Below are positions 16,862 through 25,897 of a DNA stretch of 64,000 bases, piece by piece. Position numbers and translations under genes: made by a program. The stretch comes from Marinobacter salinexigens (lineage in GTDB: Bacteria; Pseudomonadota; Gammaproteobacteria; Pseudomonadales; Oleiphilaceae). The first letter of the stretch is position 1. Each line of letters opens with the position of its first letter. The stretch lies in assembly GCF_008370345.1 (NCBI RefSeq), contig NZ_VTUU01000002.1:496001-560000 (forward strand). Reading direction: 5' to 3'. The notes under the pieces were generated by a model. It saw only the letters and a list, made by a program, of their open reading frames with translations. It was not told the DNA's origin and searched no databases.

Positions 16862-17347
16862 TCAATCTTTGATGGCGATATCCGGCAGAACCGGCTTCGG
16901 CAGGGAGACTTTTTCGGTGGGTGCGATGACCTTTGCTTCGCCTGATACGACCTTCTGGTTGTTCTGGTTGGTGACGTCGCACTTGAATACCACACGGTTT
17001 TTCGGGTCCTTCCTCAGAACACTCAGCGTCACCGTCAGGGTATCATCCAGTTTGACCGGGCGTTTGAACGCCAGATGCTGCTCCAGATAGATGGTTCCCG
17101 GGCCGGGCATGACAGTTGCAAGTGCAGCGGATATCAGCGAGCCGCTCCACATTCCGTGGGCGATACGTTCACCAAACATCGACTCAGCAGCAAATTCGGG
17201 GTCGAGGTGCACGGGGTTCACGTCTCCGGAAACCGCGGCGAACAGAACAAGATCATTCTCGGTCAGGGTGCGGGTAAAAGTTGCAGAATCACCTTCATTG
17301 AGTTCGTCGTAGGTGATGTTTTCCAGCGTATCAAGCGGGCTGCTCAT
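16862..17347 (-). CDS. MaoC family (R)-specific enoyl-CoA hydratase-like protein
   Basis: 161 residues with the hydratase-2 signature AAVSGDVNPVHLDPEFA, placing the catalytic pair at about Asp42 and His47. The short, single hot-dog length matches PhaJ-type enzymes that hydrate 2-enoyl-CoA to (R)-3-hydroxyacyl-CoA, linking beta-oxidation to polyhydroxyalkanoate or other lipids. It is divergent from fadD (190 bp apart), in keeping with a fatty-acid role. Substrate chain length cannot be read from the sequence. No terminator is visible between it and the convergent AgmX-like gene. Confidence 0.86.
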   Translation of the reverse strand: MSSPLDTLENITYDELNEGDSATFTRTLTENDLVLFAAVSGDVNPVHLDPEFAAESMFGERIAHGMWSGSLISAALATVMPGPGTIYLEQHLAFKRPVKLDDTLTVTLSVLRKDPKNRVVFKCDVTNQNNQKVVSGEAKVIAPTEKVSLPKPVLPDIAIKD

Positions 17348-17537
17348 ATTCGTGCTCCGTACGTTATTGATTTGAGTACAGGTGTTCGGACTTGGATTCC
17401 GAAAGCTACCTCATCGTTAACAAAACTGCTATTCTCTCCCCACTTTTTCGAGGGTGATACTTTTGTAGGGTTGATTTTTGGGTCAGAACTACACTCGTAA
17501 GTCATTACAATCAAAAAACGCCAAACAGGAGATGGTG

Positions 17538-19211
17538 ATGGATTTTGAGCAGTTCTATCAGGACAAATACCCCGCCGGCGTGCCCCGGGAGGTGGACCTG
17601 AGTAAGTACAAGAGCATGGTGGAAGTGTTCGAGCAAGCCGTAAAGAAATATGCGGATCGCCCGGCCTTCAGTGCTGTTGGTGCAACGCTCACTTACCGTG
17701 ACCTGGATACCCAAAGCCGTAATTTTGCTGCCTGGCTGCAAAACAAAACCGATCTCAAACCCGGCGACCGCATTGCTGTTCAGATGCCGAACGTTACCCA
17801 GTATCCGGTGGTTGTGTTTGGCGCCATGCGCGCGGGCCTGATTGTAGTGAATACCAACCCGTTGTACACCACCCGGGAAATGGAACATCAGTTTAATGAC
17901 TCCGGCGCTAAAGCGCTTGTTGTTCTGGCAAATATGGCAGAGAACGCCGAGAAGGTTCTGCCTCATACCGGCATCGAACACGTGATCGTGACCGAAATTG
18001 CTGATATGCACTCGCCGATCAAACGGACTTTGATGAACGCGGTCATCAAGCACGTTAAAAAAATGGTTCCGCCGTTCAATATTCCCGGCGCCCATAAACT
18101 GCCGGCCGTTCTCAGTGCGGGAGCCCGTGAAAAGTTCACTCCGGTCGACTGCAAGTCTGATGATATCGCCGTTCTCCAGTACACCGGCGGGACTACCGGC
18201 GTAGCCAAAGGCGCAATGCTGACCCACGGTAATCTGGTGGCGAACCTGCTGCAGACCCGTCCGATGATGGGGGATATCGTAGAAGAAGGTAAGGAGGTGG
18301 TCATCGCGCCTCTGCCGCTCTACCACATCTACTCCTTCACTCTGAACTGCGGGATCATGCTGGAAGCTGGGGCCCATAACGTGCTGATTCCGAACCCCCG
18401 CGATATTCCCGGATTCGTCAAGGAGCTCAAGAACTACAAGTTCTCGGCATTCCTGGGCCTGAATACCCTGTTTGTTGCACTTTGCAATAATCAAGAGTTC
18501 CAGGGCCTTGATTTCAGTTCCCTGAAGCTGACGTCATCTGGTGGCATGGCACTGACCAGCGATACTGCCAAAATGTGGGAGCGGGTGACCGGCTGTGAGA
18601 TCTCCGAAGGTTACGGTATGACCGAAACCTCCCCTGTGGTGACTTTTAACCCCCACGTTGCGATCCAGTTGGGCACCATTGGCCTGCCTATCCCATCCAC
18701 TATCGTCAAAACCATTGATGAAGAGGGCAACGAGACTCCGCTGGGTGAACCGGGCGAGCTTTGTGTTCAAGGGCCTCAGGTTATGCGTGGCTACTGGCAG
18801 CGTCCGGAAGATACCCAGAAGTCATTTACCGATGATGGTTTCCTGAAAACTGGCGACGTTGCGCTGATTCAGGAAGACGGTTACATCAGGATCGTTGACC
18901 GCAAGAAAGACATGATCATTGTTTCCGGCTTCAATGTATTCCCGAATGAAATCGAAGACGTGGTAAGCAGTCATCCGAAAGTGGTTGAGTGTGCCGCAGT
19001 TGGTATTCCTGATGCGAAGAGTGGAGAGGCGGTAAAAGTCTTCCTCGTTGCTACTCCGGAAGGTGTCTCCGAAAATGAGCTCAAGGAATTCTGCCGGGAG
19101 CGTCTGACAGCGTATAAAGTGCCTAAGCACTTTGAGTTCCGGGATGAGCTGCCTAAGACCAACGTTGGTAAGATCTTGCGTCGTGAACTTCGGGACACGG
19201 CCAACGGCTAA
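17538..19211 (+). CDS. fadD: Long-chain-fatty-acid-CoA ligase
   Basis: Acyl-CoA synthetase of about 557 residues, activating fatty acids with ATP and CoA at the inner membrane. Seen motifs: the phosphate-binding loop YTGGTTGVAKGA, the acyl-binding region GYGMTETSPVVTFN, the adenylate motif LKTGDVALIQEDGYIRIVDR with the C-terminal hinge, and the Lys-bearing end KVPKHFEFRDELPKTNVGKI. AGGAG (17527-17531) is 6 bases before the ATG at 17538; longer starts from 17478 or 17532 have poor spacing. A strong terminator follows. It is close in sequence to the FadD1/FadD2 pair of pseudomonads. Confidence 0.93.
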   Translation: MDFEQFYQDKYPAGVPREVDLSKYKSMVEVFEQAVKKYADRPAFSAVGATLTYRDLDTQSRNFAAWLQNKTDLKPGDRIAVQMPNVTQYPVVVFGAMRAGLIVVNTNPLYTTREMEHQFNDSGAKALVVLANMAENAEKVLPHTGIEHVIVTEIADMHSPIKRTLMNAVIKHVKKMVPPFNIPGAHKLPAVLSAGAREKFTPVDCKSDDIAVLQYTGGTTGVAKGAMLTHGNLVANLLQTRPMMGDIVEEGKEVVIAPLPLYHIYSFTLNCGIMLEAGAHNVLIPNPRDIPGFVKELKNYKFSAFLGLNTLFVALCNNQEFQGLDFSSLKLTSSGGMALTSDTAKMWERVTGCEISEGYGMTETSPVVTFNPHVAIQLGTIGLPIPSTIVKTIDEEGNETPLGEPGELCVQGPQVMRGYWQRPEDTQKSFTDDGFLKTGDVALIQEDGYIRIVDRKKDMIIVSGFNVFPNEIEDVVSSHPKVVECAAVGIPDAKSGEAVKVFLVATPEGVSENELKEFCRERLTAYKVPKHFEFRDELPKTNVGKILRRELRDTANG

Positions 19212-19257
19212 ATGTCGATAAGATGCTCTGAATGACTTGATCGTGTTCAGGTCTGGT

Positions 19258-19295
19258 AAACAGAAAACCCCGCTTCGGCGGGGTTTTCTGTTTTT
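19258..19295 (+). terminator. Intrinsic terminator after fadD
   Basis: A 16-bp perfect stem (AAACAGAAAACCCCGC / GCGGGGTTTTCTGTTT) around a TTCG tetraloop, continuing into a T run. The A-rich left arm also gives a U tract on the minus strand, so it could work in both directions. Confidence 0.9.
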
Positions 19296-19369
19296 ACAAC
19301 GAGGTCTTTCCCGATAGACTGTCGCGAAATTCTGCAAGCCACCGGTAACGAGAGAAAGTCGGTTCACTG

Positions 19370-22300
19370 ATGACAAATGCCAGCACGGATACTTCGCGGT
19401 CCCCGAATTCTCCGGGGCAGGGCAAAACTGCCGTAAGCGCCATTCTGGAACAGTTGGGTACCTGTAACCAGCAGGAGGCCGCGCGAATCCTTCGGGCTGC
19501 GTCCAGAAACAAGGGTAACCCGGCCGCCAGGGATCTGGAGAAAATGACCCAGTGGCTCGACCGTGGCCTGGCGAAAGTGCGGGCGCGGCAGGCTCTTCAT
19601 AAGCCGGTGACATTCCCTGACAGTTTGCCGGTGTCGGCGCGTGTTGATGATATCCGTGAAGCGATCGAGAACCATCAGGTTGTGATTATTGCGGGTGAAA
19701 CCGGCTCGGGTAAAACCACCCAGATACCCAAGATTTGCCTGGAGGCAGGCAGGGGCACGCGGGGATTGATTGGGCATACCCAGCCTCGAAGGATCGCGGC
19801 CCGTAGCGTCGCAGCCCGAATTGCTGAGGAGCTGGGTGAGCAGACAGGGCAGCAGATTGGTTATCAGGTCCGTTTTACCGACACGACTTCCGAGCACTCC
19901 CGGGTCAAAGTGATGACGGATGGTATTTTGCTGGCGGAAGTCCAGCACGACCGCTTCCTTGATCGTTATGACACCCTGATCATCGATGAAGCCCATGAGC
20001 GTAGTCTGAACATTGATTTCCTGCTCGGCTATCTGAAGCAATTGCTGCCCAAGCGGCCAGACCTGAAGGTGATCATTACCTCTGCGACCATTGAGGTCGA
20101 TCGGTTCAGTGAGTTTTTCAACAAGGCCCCGGTTATTGAGGTAAGCGGCAGGACCTTCCCCGTAGATATCCGCTACCGGCCGTTAATCGGCGATGAAGAT
20201 GATCGTGACCAGGGCTGGACAGATGGTGTTGTTCAGGCCCTGGACGAAATAGAACAGCACGAGAGGGCCGAAAAGCAGCCTCCGGGTGACGTTCTGGTGT
20301 TCCTGCCAGGAGAGCGGGAGATCCGTAACCTTAGCAAGGTTTTGCGGCACGTTGACCTGAAACACACAGAGATACTGCCTCTGTATTCCCGGCTGAGTAA
20401 TCAGGAGCAGAACCGGGTGTTTCAGTCCCACCGCGGACGGCGGATCGTGTTGTCTACAAACGTTGCCGAGACATCGCTTACCGTGCCCGGTATTCGTTAT
20501 GTGATCGATACCGGCGTCGCCCGGATCAGCCGTTACAGTGTACGCTCGAAAATCCAGCGATTGCCGATAGAGCCTGTTTCCCAGGCCAGTGCCAACCAAC
20601 GGGCAGGGCGTTGTGGGCGGGTGGCACCAGGTATCTGTTTCCGTCTGTATGATGAAGCGGATTTTATCAACCGTCCTGAATATACCGATCCTGAAATCCT
20701 TCGTACCAACCTGGCATCGGTCATTCTTCAGATGGCGACATCCGGGCTGGGAGAGATCCGGCATTTCCCGTTTCTTGAAGCTCCGGATCGCCGCCAGGTC
20801 AACGATGGTTACAAGCTACTCGAAGAGCTGAGCGCGGTGGATGGCCACCGAAAGGTGACGAAACTCGGACGCACCATGGCACGACTGCCGCTGGATCCGA
20901 GGCTCGCCCGAATGCTGGTGACGGCTGCGGACCTGGGCAGCCTGTCTGAAACGCTGATTATCATTGCTGGCCTGAGTGTTCAGGACCCCCGGGAACGCCC
21001 GCAGGACAAGCAGCAGGCGGCGGATCAGGCGCACGCACCCTTTAACGATAAAGAATCTGATTTTATCACGCTGCTCAATGTCTGGAATTTTTATGAGGAG
21101 CAACGTCAGGAGCTGTCCCAGAATCAACTCAAAAAGCTCTGCCAGAAAAGCTTTCTGAGCTGGATGAGAATGCGTGAATGGCGGGACATACACCGGCAGC
21201 TGACATTGATCTGCCGAGAGCAGAAGCTGTCATTCAATAAAGATGCGGCCAGTTATGACAAGTTGCATAAGGCCATACTTGCCGGGCTGCTCGGGCAGGT
21301 GGCGGTGAAAGTTGAGAAACGGGAGTACCTGGCGACCCGCAACCGCAAGGTGATGATTTTTCCGGGCTCGAAGGTTGTTAAAACCGCGCCCAAATGGATT
21401 GTTGCCACTGAAATTGTTGAAACCAGCAAGGTCTTTGCCCGTATGGTGGCCTCGATTCAGCCGGAGTGGATAGAGCCCCTTGCCGGACATGTGGTAAAGC
21501 GTCATTACTTCGAGCCGCACTGGGAGCAGAAGCGTGCTCAGGTGATGGGGTATGAGAAAGTCAGCCTTTATGGCCTGGATGTGGTGCCCAAGCGGCGGAT
21601 TGCCTATAGCAAAATTGACCCGCAGGAATGTCGAAACCTGTTTATTCGTCGGGCCCTTGTTGAAGGGGACTACCAGAGCAAAGCGCCATTTATTGCCCGC
21701 AATCGGGAGCTTCTCGATACCGTCGAAAACCTTGAGAAGAAAACCCGCAGGCGGGACCTTCTGGTTGATGATGAAACCCTCGTCAATTTCTACGATGAAC
21801 GGCTACCCGAGGATGTCGTCAGTGGTCGTCATTTTGAAAGCTGGTGGAAGGGACTTTCGGCTGAAGGATTGAAAGGCCTTGAGCTGACGGAAGAGGATAT
21901 TCTTCAGCGCCCGATGGATTCCGGCGCTGCTCAGCAATACCCGGATTACCTTGAGTGGGAAGGTGTTCGCTACCCATTAAGTTATGAATTCGAACCCACC
22001 AGCGAACGGGATGGCGTGACGCTGCAAGTGCCGTTGATGGCGCTTAAGCAAATCCCGTCCCGGCGGATTGAATGGATTGTCCCTGGCCTGTTACGGGAAA
22101 AGTGCATAGCTCTGGTGAAAGGGCTGCCGAAATCCTTGCGTCGGAATTTTGTGCCGGTGCCGGACTTCGTGGATGCAGCACTGGCTAACATGCAACCCTC
22201 AAATGAGCCGCTGGCTTTGCAGCTTGGAGAACAGCTTCGCCGGATGACGGGGGTTCGGATTGATCCTGAAGCCTGGACCGAGGCCGATCTTCCCCGTTAC

Positions 22301-23305
22301 CTGCGAATGAACGTGCGTGTCATGGGCGACAAAGGCAAGGTTCTTGCGGAAAGTCGCGACACCTCAAGCCTCCAGAACCGCCTTGAAGGTAAAGCCGAAG
22401 AGGCCCTGGCGTCTGCTGCTTCGACCGAATCCGACAGACGGGAGGCCAGGGAGTATGCAGACTGGCAGTTCGGAGCCATTCCTGACTCCGTTCAGACCGA
22501 AAAAGGGGGGATGCAGGTCACTGTCTACCCTGCGCTGGAAGACCAGGGCAAGAATGTTCGGGAAATTCGGTGTCTCGATCAATTGACGGCGGAAGATGAG
22601 ACCCGAAAAGCCGTCGCCCGACTTATCATCAACCGATTTGGTAAAACACTCGACGGGCTTGAGCGCAAGCTGCCGAAGTTCAAGCACTCGGCGCTGATGT
22701 TTGCGCCGGTGGGGCAGGCAAAGGTTCTCCTGGACGACCTCCTGCTGGCTACCGCCATCCAGCATTTTCTTGCTGAAGAGTTGCCACGGTCAGCAGATGG
22801 ATTCGATCAGGTTTTTAATCGCCATCGTGGCGATTTCATCCCGGCGCTGGAGCAGGCCGACGAGCGGCTATACCAGGCTATGTCTGGGTACCAGAAGGTG
22901 GCGAAGCAGCTCAAGGGTAAAATCAACCTGGCCCTCGCCAACAGCATGGCCGATATAAAGTTTCAGCTTGAGAATCTGGTCTATCCCGGTTTCCTGGTAT
23001 CTACACCCGCAACGTGGCTGGATCAGTTTGGCCGCTATTTCGAGGCCGCTTTGGTGCGCCTGGAAAAAATGCCCAGGGAAATGGGGAAAGAACGAGAATT
23101 TCTGCATACCATCGAACCGTTGTGGTCACGCTATGCGACCAAGCGGGATGAGCTGCAGCGCCAGGGTGTCCGGGACCCGGAATTGGTGCTCTATCGCTGG
23201 ATGCTGGAGGAGTTCCGGGTATCGTTTTTCGCTCAGCAGTTGGGTACCGCAATGACGGTTTCCGTCAAACGGTTGGACAAACAGTGGGAACAGACCAGAG
23301 TTTAG
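19370..23305 (+). CDS. hrpA: ATP-dependent RNA helicase HrpA
   Basis: 1311 residues, the normal HrpA length. DEAH-box helicase with Walker A GETGSGKT (109-116), DEAH (206-209), SAT (near residue 240) and the QRAGRCGR motif VI; an HA2/OB region follows and then the DUF3418 C-terminal extension typical of bacterial HrpA. HrpA acts on ribosomes and mRNA, including in resolving stalled translation. The start at 19370 has only a weak ribosome binding site. It is monocistronic, with the fadD terminator upstream. Confidence 0.96.
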   Translation: MTNASTDTSRSPNSPGQGKTAVSAILEQLGTCNQQEAARILRAASRNKGNPAARDLEKMTQWLDRGLAKVRARQALHKPVTFPDSLPVSARVDDIREAIENHQVVIIAGETGSGKTTQIPKICLEAGRGTRGLIGHTQPRRIAARSVAARIAEELGEQTGQQIGYQVRFTDTTSEHSRVKVMTDGILLAEVQHDRFLDRYDTLIIDEAHERSLNIDFLLGYLKQLLPKRPDLKVIITSATIEVDRFSEFFNKAPVIEVSGRTFPVDIRYRPLIGDEDDRDQGWTDGVVQALDEIEQHERAEKQPPGDVLVFLPGEREIRNLSKVLRHVDLKHTEILPLYSRLSNQEQNRVFQSHRGRRIVLSTNVAETSLTVPGIRYVIDTGVARISRYSVRSKIQRLPIEPVSQASANQRAGRCGRVAPGICFRLYDEADFINRPEYTDPEILRTNLASVILQMATSGLGEIRHFPFLEAPDRRQVNDGYKLLEELSAVDGHRKVTKLGRTMARLPLDPRLARMLVTAADLGSLSETLIIIAGLSVQDPRERPQDKQQAADQAHAPFNDKESDFITLLNVWNFYEEQRQELSQNQLKKLCQKSFLSWMRMREWRDIHRQLTLICREQKLSFNKDAASYDKLHKAILAGLLGQVAVKVEKREYLATRNRKVMIFPGSKVVKTAPKWIVATEIVETSKVFARMVASIQPEWIEPLAGHVVKRHYFEPHWEQKRAQVMGYEKVSLYGLDVVPKRRIAYSKIDPQECRNLFIRRALVEGDYQSKAPFIARNRELLDTVENLEKKTRRRDLLVDDETLVNFYDERLPEDVVSGRHFESWWKGLSAEGLKGLELTEEDILQRPMDSGAAQQYPDYLEWEGVRYPLSYEFEPTSERDGVTLQVPLMALKQIPSRRIEWIVPGLLREKCIALVKGLPKSLRRNFVPVPDFVDAALANMQPSNEPLALQLGEQLRRMTGVRIDPEAWTEADLPRYLRMNVRVMGDKGKVLAESRDTSSLQNRLEGKAEEALASAASTESDRREAREYADWQFGAIPDSVQTEKGGMQVTVYPALEDQGKNVREIRCLDQLTAEDETRKAVARLIINRFGKTLDGLERKLPKFKHSALMFAPVGQAKVLLDDLLLATAIQHFLAEELPRSADGFDQVFNRHRGDFIPALEQADERLYQAMSGYQKVAKQLKGKINLALANSMADIKFQLENLVYPGFLVSTPATWLDQFGRYFEAALVRLEKMPREMGKEREFLHTIEPLWSRYATKRDELQRQGVRDPELVLYRWMLEEFRVSFFAQQLGTAMTVSVKRLDKQWEQTRV

Positions 23306-23439
23306 CGCCTTCGGTCAAATGCACAGAATCGGTGCTATATGCACTGTTAGCTGGCGAGCAATTACGAGAGACTGTGTTACTATTTCCTTAACTACGACAT
23401 TCATGTCGCCCGATTTTACAAACATGACGTGGGGTTAGC

Positions 23440-24561
23440 GTGATTAAAGCCGTCATTAGCGGTACCGGTCTCTATACACCGCCTGCAACGATTGATAATG
23501 ATGAACTGGTAGAAGCTTTCAACCAGTACGTAGAGCTATACAATGCCGAGAACGCAGATGCGATTGCCAGTGGCGATCTTGTGGCACTGCAGCCTTCATC
23601 TTCTGCCTTTATCGAGAAGGCGTCAGGAATCAAGCGACGCCATGTGATCGACAAGGAAGGTATTCTCGATCCCGACCGGATGACGCCGTACATTCCGGAG
23701 CGGAGTAATGACGCGCCATCCGTTCAGTGTGAAATGGCCGTCGCTGCCTGTAATGAGGCGTTGGCTCAGGCAGGTAAAACGGTTGCCGATGTCGACGCGG
23801 TGATCGTCGCTTGCTCGAACATGCAGAGGGCTTACCCGGCTGTCTCTATCGAAGTTCAGGAAGCGCTTGGTATTGAAGGCTTTGCCTACGATATGAACGT
23901 AGCCTGCAGTTCCGCCACTTTCGGCCTGCAGGCGGCTGTAAACTCGGTCGAGAATGGCGCGGCGCGTTCCGTTCTGGTTGTAAGTCCTGAAATCTGTTCC
24001 GGCCACCTGAACTTCCGCGACCGCGACAGCCACTTCATCTTTGGTGATGCCTGCACGGCCATTCTGGTTGAGCGTGAGGAAGATACCGCATCAGGGCAGG
24101 GCTTCGAGATTCTGGGAACCACTCTGAAAACCAAGTTCTCCAACAACATCCGTAATAACTTCGGATTCCTGAACCGGGCGGATGAATCTGGCATCGGAAA
24201 GCCAGACAAGCTGTTCATTCAGCAAGGCCGGAAGGTCTTCAAGGAAGTTTCACCGTTGGTCGCTGAAATGATCCAGAACCAGCTTCAGTCTCTGTCACTG
24301 GCTCCGGACGACCTGCGTCGGATGTGGTTGCACCAGGCGAACCTGAATATGAACCAGTTGATCGCTCGCAAGGTTCTCGGTCGCGATGCCACCCTGGACG
24401 AGGCTCCAGTGATACTGGATGAGTACGCGAACACCAGCTCTGCTGGCTCCATCATTGCGTTCCACAAGCACAAGGATGATCTGGTTTCGGGCGACCTGGG
24501 TGTGATTTGCTCGTTTGGTGCTGGTTATTCCGTCGGCAGCGTTGTGATACGCCGCCGCTAG
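23440..24561 (+). CDS. Beta-ketoacyl-ACP synthase III-like enzyme (FabH2 type)
   Basis: 373 residues, longer than the classic 317-residue FabH because of an insertion near residues 25-90 (AFNQYVELYNAENADAIASG to RSNDAPSV). The condensing-enzyme triad is present: Cys156 (MNVACSSATFG), His298 (WLHQANLNMN) and Asn331 (DEYANTSSAGS). The insertion resembles the Pseudomonas PA3286 (FabH2) group, which condenses octanoyl-CoA from beta-oxidation with malonyl-ACP. A GTG start at 23440 is used; the 12-bp palindrome GACAT-TC-ATGTC at 23396-23407 could be an operator. Substrate assignment is inference. Confidence 0.88.
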   Translation: MIKAVISGTGLYTPPATIDNDELVEAFNQYVELYNAENADAIASGDLVALQPSSSAFIEKASGIKRRHVIDKEGILDPDRMTPYIPERSNDAPSVQCEMAVAACNEALAQAGKTVADVDAVIVACSNMQRAYPAVSIEVQEALGIEGFAYDMNVACSSATFGLQAAVNSVENGAARSVLVVSPEICSGHLNFRDRDSHFIFGDACTAILVEREEDTASGQGFEILGTTLKTKFSNNIRNNFGFLNRADESGIGKPDKLFIQQGRKVFKEVSPLVAEMIQNQLQSLSLAPDDLRRMWLHQANLNMNQLIARKVLGRDATLDEAPVILDEYANTSSAGSIIAFHKHKDDLVSGDLGVICSFGAGYSVGSVVIRRR

Positions 24562-24579
24562 TACGGGAATGACGTGAAA

Positions 24580-24987
24580 TCAGCGGGCTGCCAATGTTCT
24601 GAGAACATCGGGCAGTGCCGCTGAAGTTCTTGCTGTGCGATCAAACCAGACTATCTTGGCGTAACCCTCCGCATAGACTTCTCCGCTGTCCGCATCCGTT
24701 AGCAGATGGTAAGTGTCCAGGCTGGTATTGCCTGCTTTGTCTGCGTATGTTTTTACGATGACCGTGGCGGGATGCGTGAGCTCTTTCAGGAAGGTAGCGC
24801 TGGTTTTTATGATCACGGGCCCGGTAGGTTCTTCCGGGCCGCCAATTTCCAGAGAGGCCAGCCATACGATACGGGCTTCTTCAAAGAAGCGGAAATAGGT
24901 CGTATTGTTGGCATGCCCATAGGCGTCCATGTCGCCCCAGCGAAGCGGCATGGTAATCGTGCTAACGTGATTTCCTGGTACGGACAT
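24580..24987 (-). CDS. Acyl-CoA thioesterase, 4HBT hot-dog family
   Basis: 135 residues, single hot-dog domain with the 4HBT signature RWGDMDAYGHANNTTYFRFF, in which the Asp of GDMDAYGHANN is the usual catalytic residue. Members hydrolyse acyl-CoA or hydroxybenzoyl-CoA; the exact substrate is unknown here. GGAGG at 24994-24998 (minus strand) suits the ATG at 24987; an upstream TTG codon at 24990 is not needed. It is convergent with the FabH2-like gene (18 bp apart) and divergent from mlaA, in a lipid-related neighbourhood. Confidence 0.85.
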   Translation of the reverse strand: MSVPGNHVSTITMPLRWGDMDAYGHANNTTYFRFFEEARIVWLASLEIGGPEEPTGPVIIKTSATFLKELTHPATVIVKTYADKAGNTSLDTYHLLTDADSGEVYAEGYAKIVWFDRTARTSAALPDVLRTLAAR

Positions 24988-25080
24988 CAAGTGCCTCCAG
25001 ACAGCGGTGAAGTTTAAATAAATATAAATAAGCGCCGGTATTTTCGACGAACTGAAACTCTATAGACAACCCAAGAGCAG

Positions 25081-25869
25081 ATGATGAGAGAAACATTCTT
25101 CCGGCGCTGGCAGCTAGGGCTTATTCTGACTACCGCAGTTTTTCTGGTACCTGTGGGGTTTGCCTCCGCACAGACGGCGGAAAACTATGAATCCGATGAA
25201 GCCAATAATGTTGATCCGGTAGATCCGTACGAGAACTGGAACCGCAAAGTATTCTCCTTCAATGAAACCATGGATCGCTGGATTCTCAAACCGGTAGCCC
25301 AGGGCTATCGGGCGATTACTCCGGATTTTGTAGATAAAGCGGTCACCAACTTCTTCAATAACCTGCAGGAAGTCAGAAATCTCACCAATAGCATACTGCA
25401 ATTGAAGGGAGAGTCTGCGGTGGTGGCTGCAGGGCGCTTCACCTACAACACCGTTTTTGGCCTTGGTGGTCTTATTGATGTGGCCACGGCGTTTGACTTG
25501 CCTGAACGCCCGGAAGATTTCGGGCAGACCCTCGGCCACTGGGGGGTTAATTCCGGCCCCTACCTGATGATGCCGTTCCTTGGCCCTGCGACCCCCCGTT
25601 ACTTTACAGGCCTCGCAACGGATGGATTTGTGATGCCATCGCTGTGGGATAACGTGGACAGCCCGGAAAACTGGTATGCCCGGGGGCTCCAGATCATCGA
25701 CAAACGTGCGGACCTGATACCCGCTGAGGGCTTCATTTCCGGAGACAGTTACATATTTGTTCGTAATGCCTTCTTGCAGCGTCGGGAATTCCTGATCAAT
25801 GATGGTAAGGTGGTTGAAGATCCTTTCGCAGCTGGCGACGATGAAGATTTGATGCTTGAGGATTTCTGA
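25081..25869 (+). CDS. mlaA: MlaA/VacJ family outer-membrane lipid asymmetry protein without lipobox
   Basis: 262 residues. The MlaA domain is clear: DPYENWNRKVFSFNETMDRW, GLGGLIDVATAFDLP, FGQTLGHWGV and GPYLMMPFLGP, with the retrograde phospholipid-transport role of the Mla system (with MlaFEDBC, not in this window). The N-terminus has a signal peptide (RRWQLGLILTTAVFLVPVGFASA) but no cysteine near the cleavage site, and I see no Cys in the whole protein, so it cannot be a lipoprotein of the usual type. It may be held in the outer membrane by its own amphipathic ring or by porins. Start could be 25081 or 25084. Confidence 0.92.
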   Translation: MMRETFFRRWQLGLILTTAVFLVPVGFASAQTAENYESDEANNVDPVDPYENWNRKVFSFNETMDRWILKPVAQGYRAITPDFVDKAVTNFFNNLQEVRNLTNSILQLKGESAVVAAGRFTYNTVFGLGGLIDVATAFDLPERPEDFGQTLGHWGVNSGPYLMMPFLGPATPRYFTGLATDGFVMPSLWDNVDSPENWYARGLQIIDKRADLIPAEGFISGDSYIFVRNAFLQRREFLINDGKVVEDPFAAGDDEDLMLEDF

Positions 25870-25897
25870 CGAATTCTGAAAGAGACAGGAGGTCAGG

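Noticed and set aside
17511..18494. Minus-strand open frame of 327 codons opposite fadD
   Set aside because: The plus strand codes for a complete acyl-CoA ligase with all motifs; the antisense frame is a codon-bias shadow.
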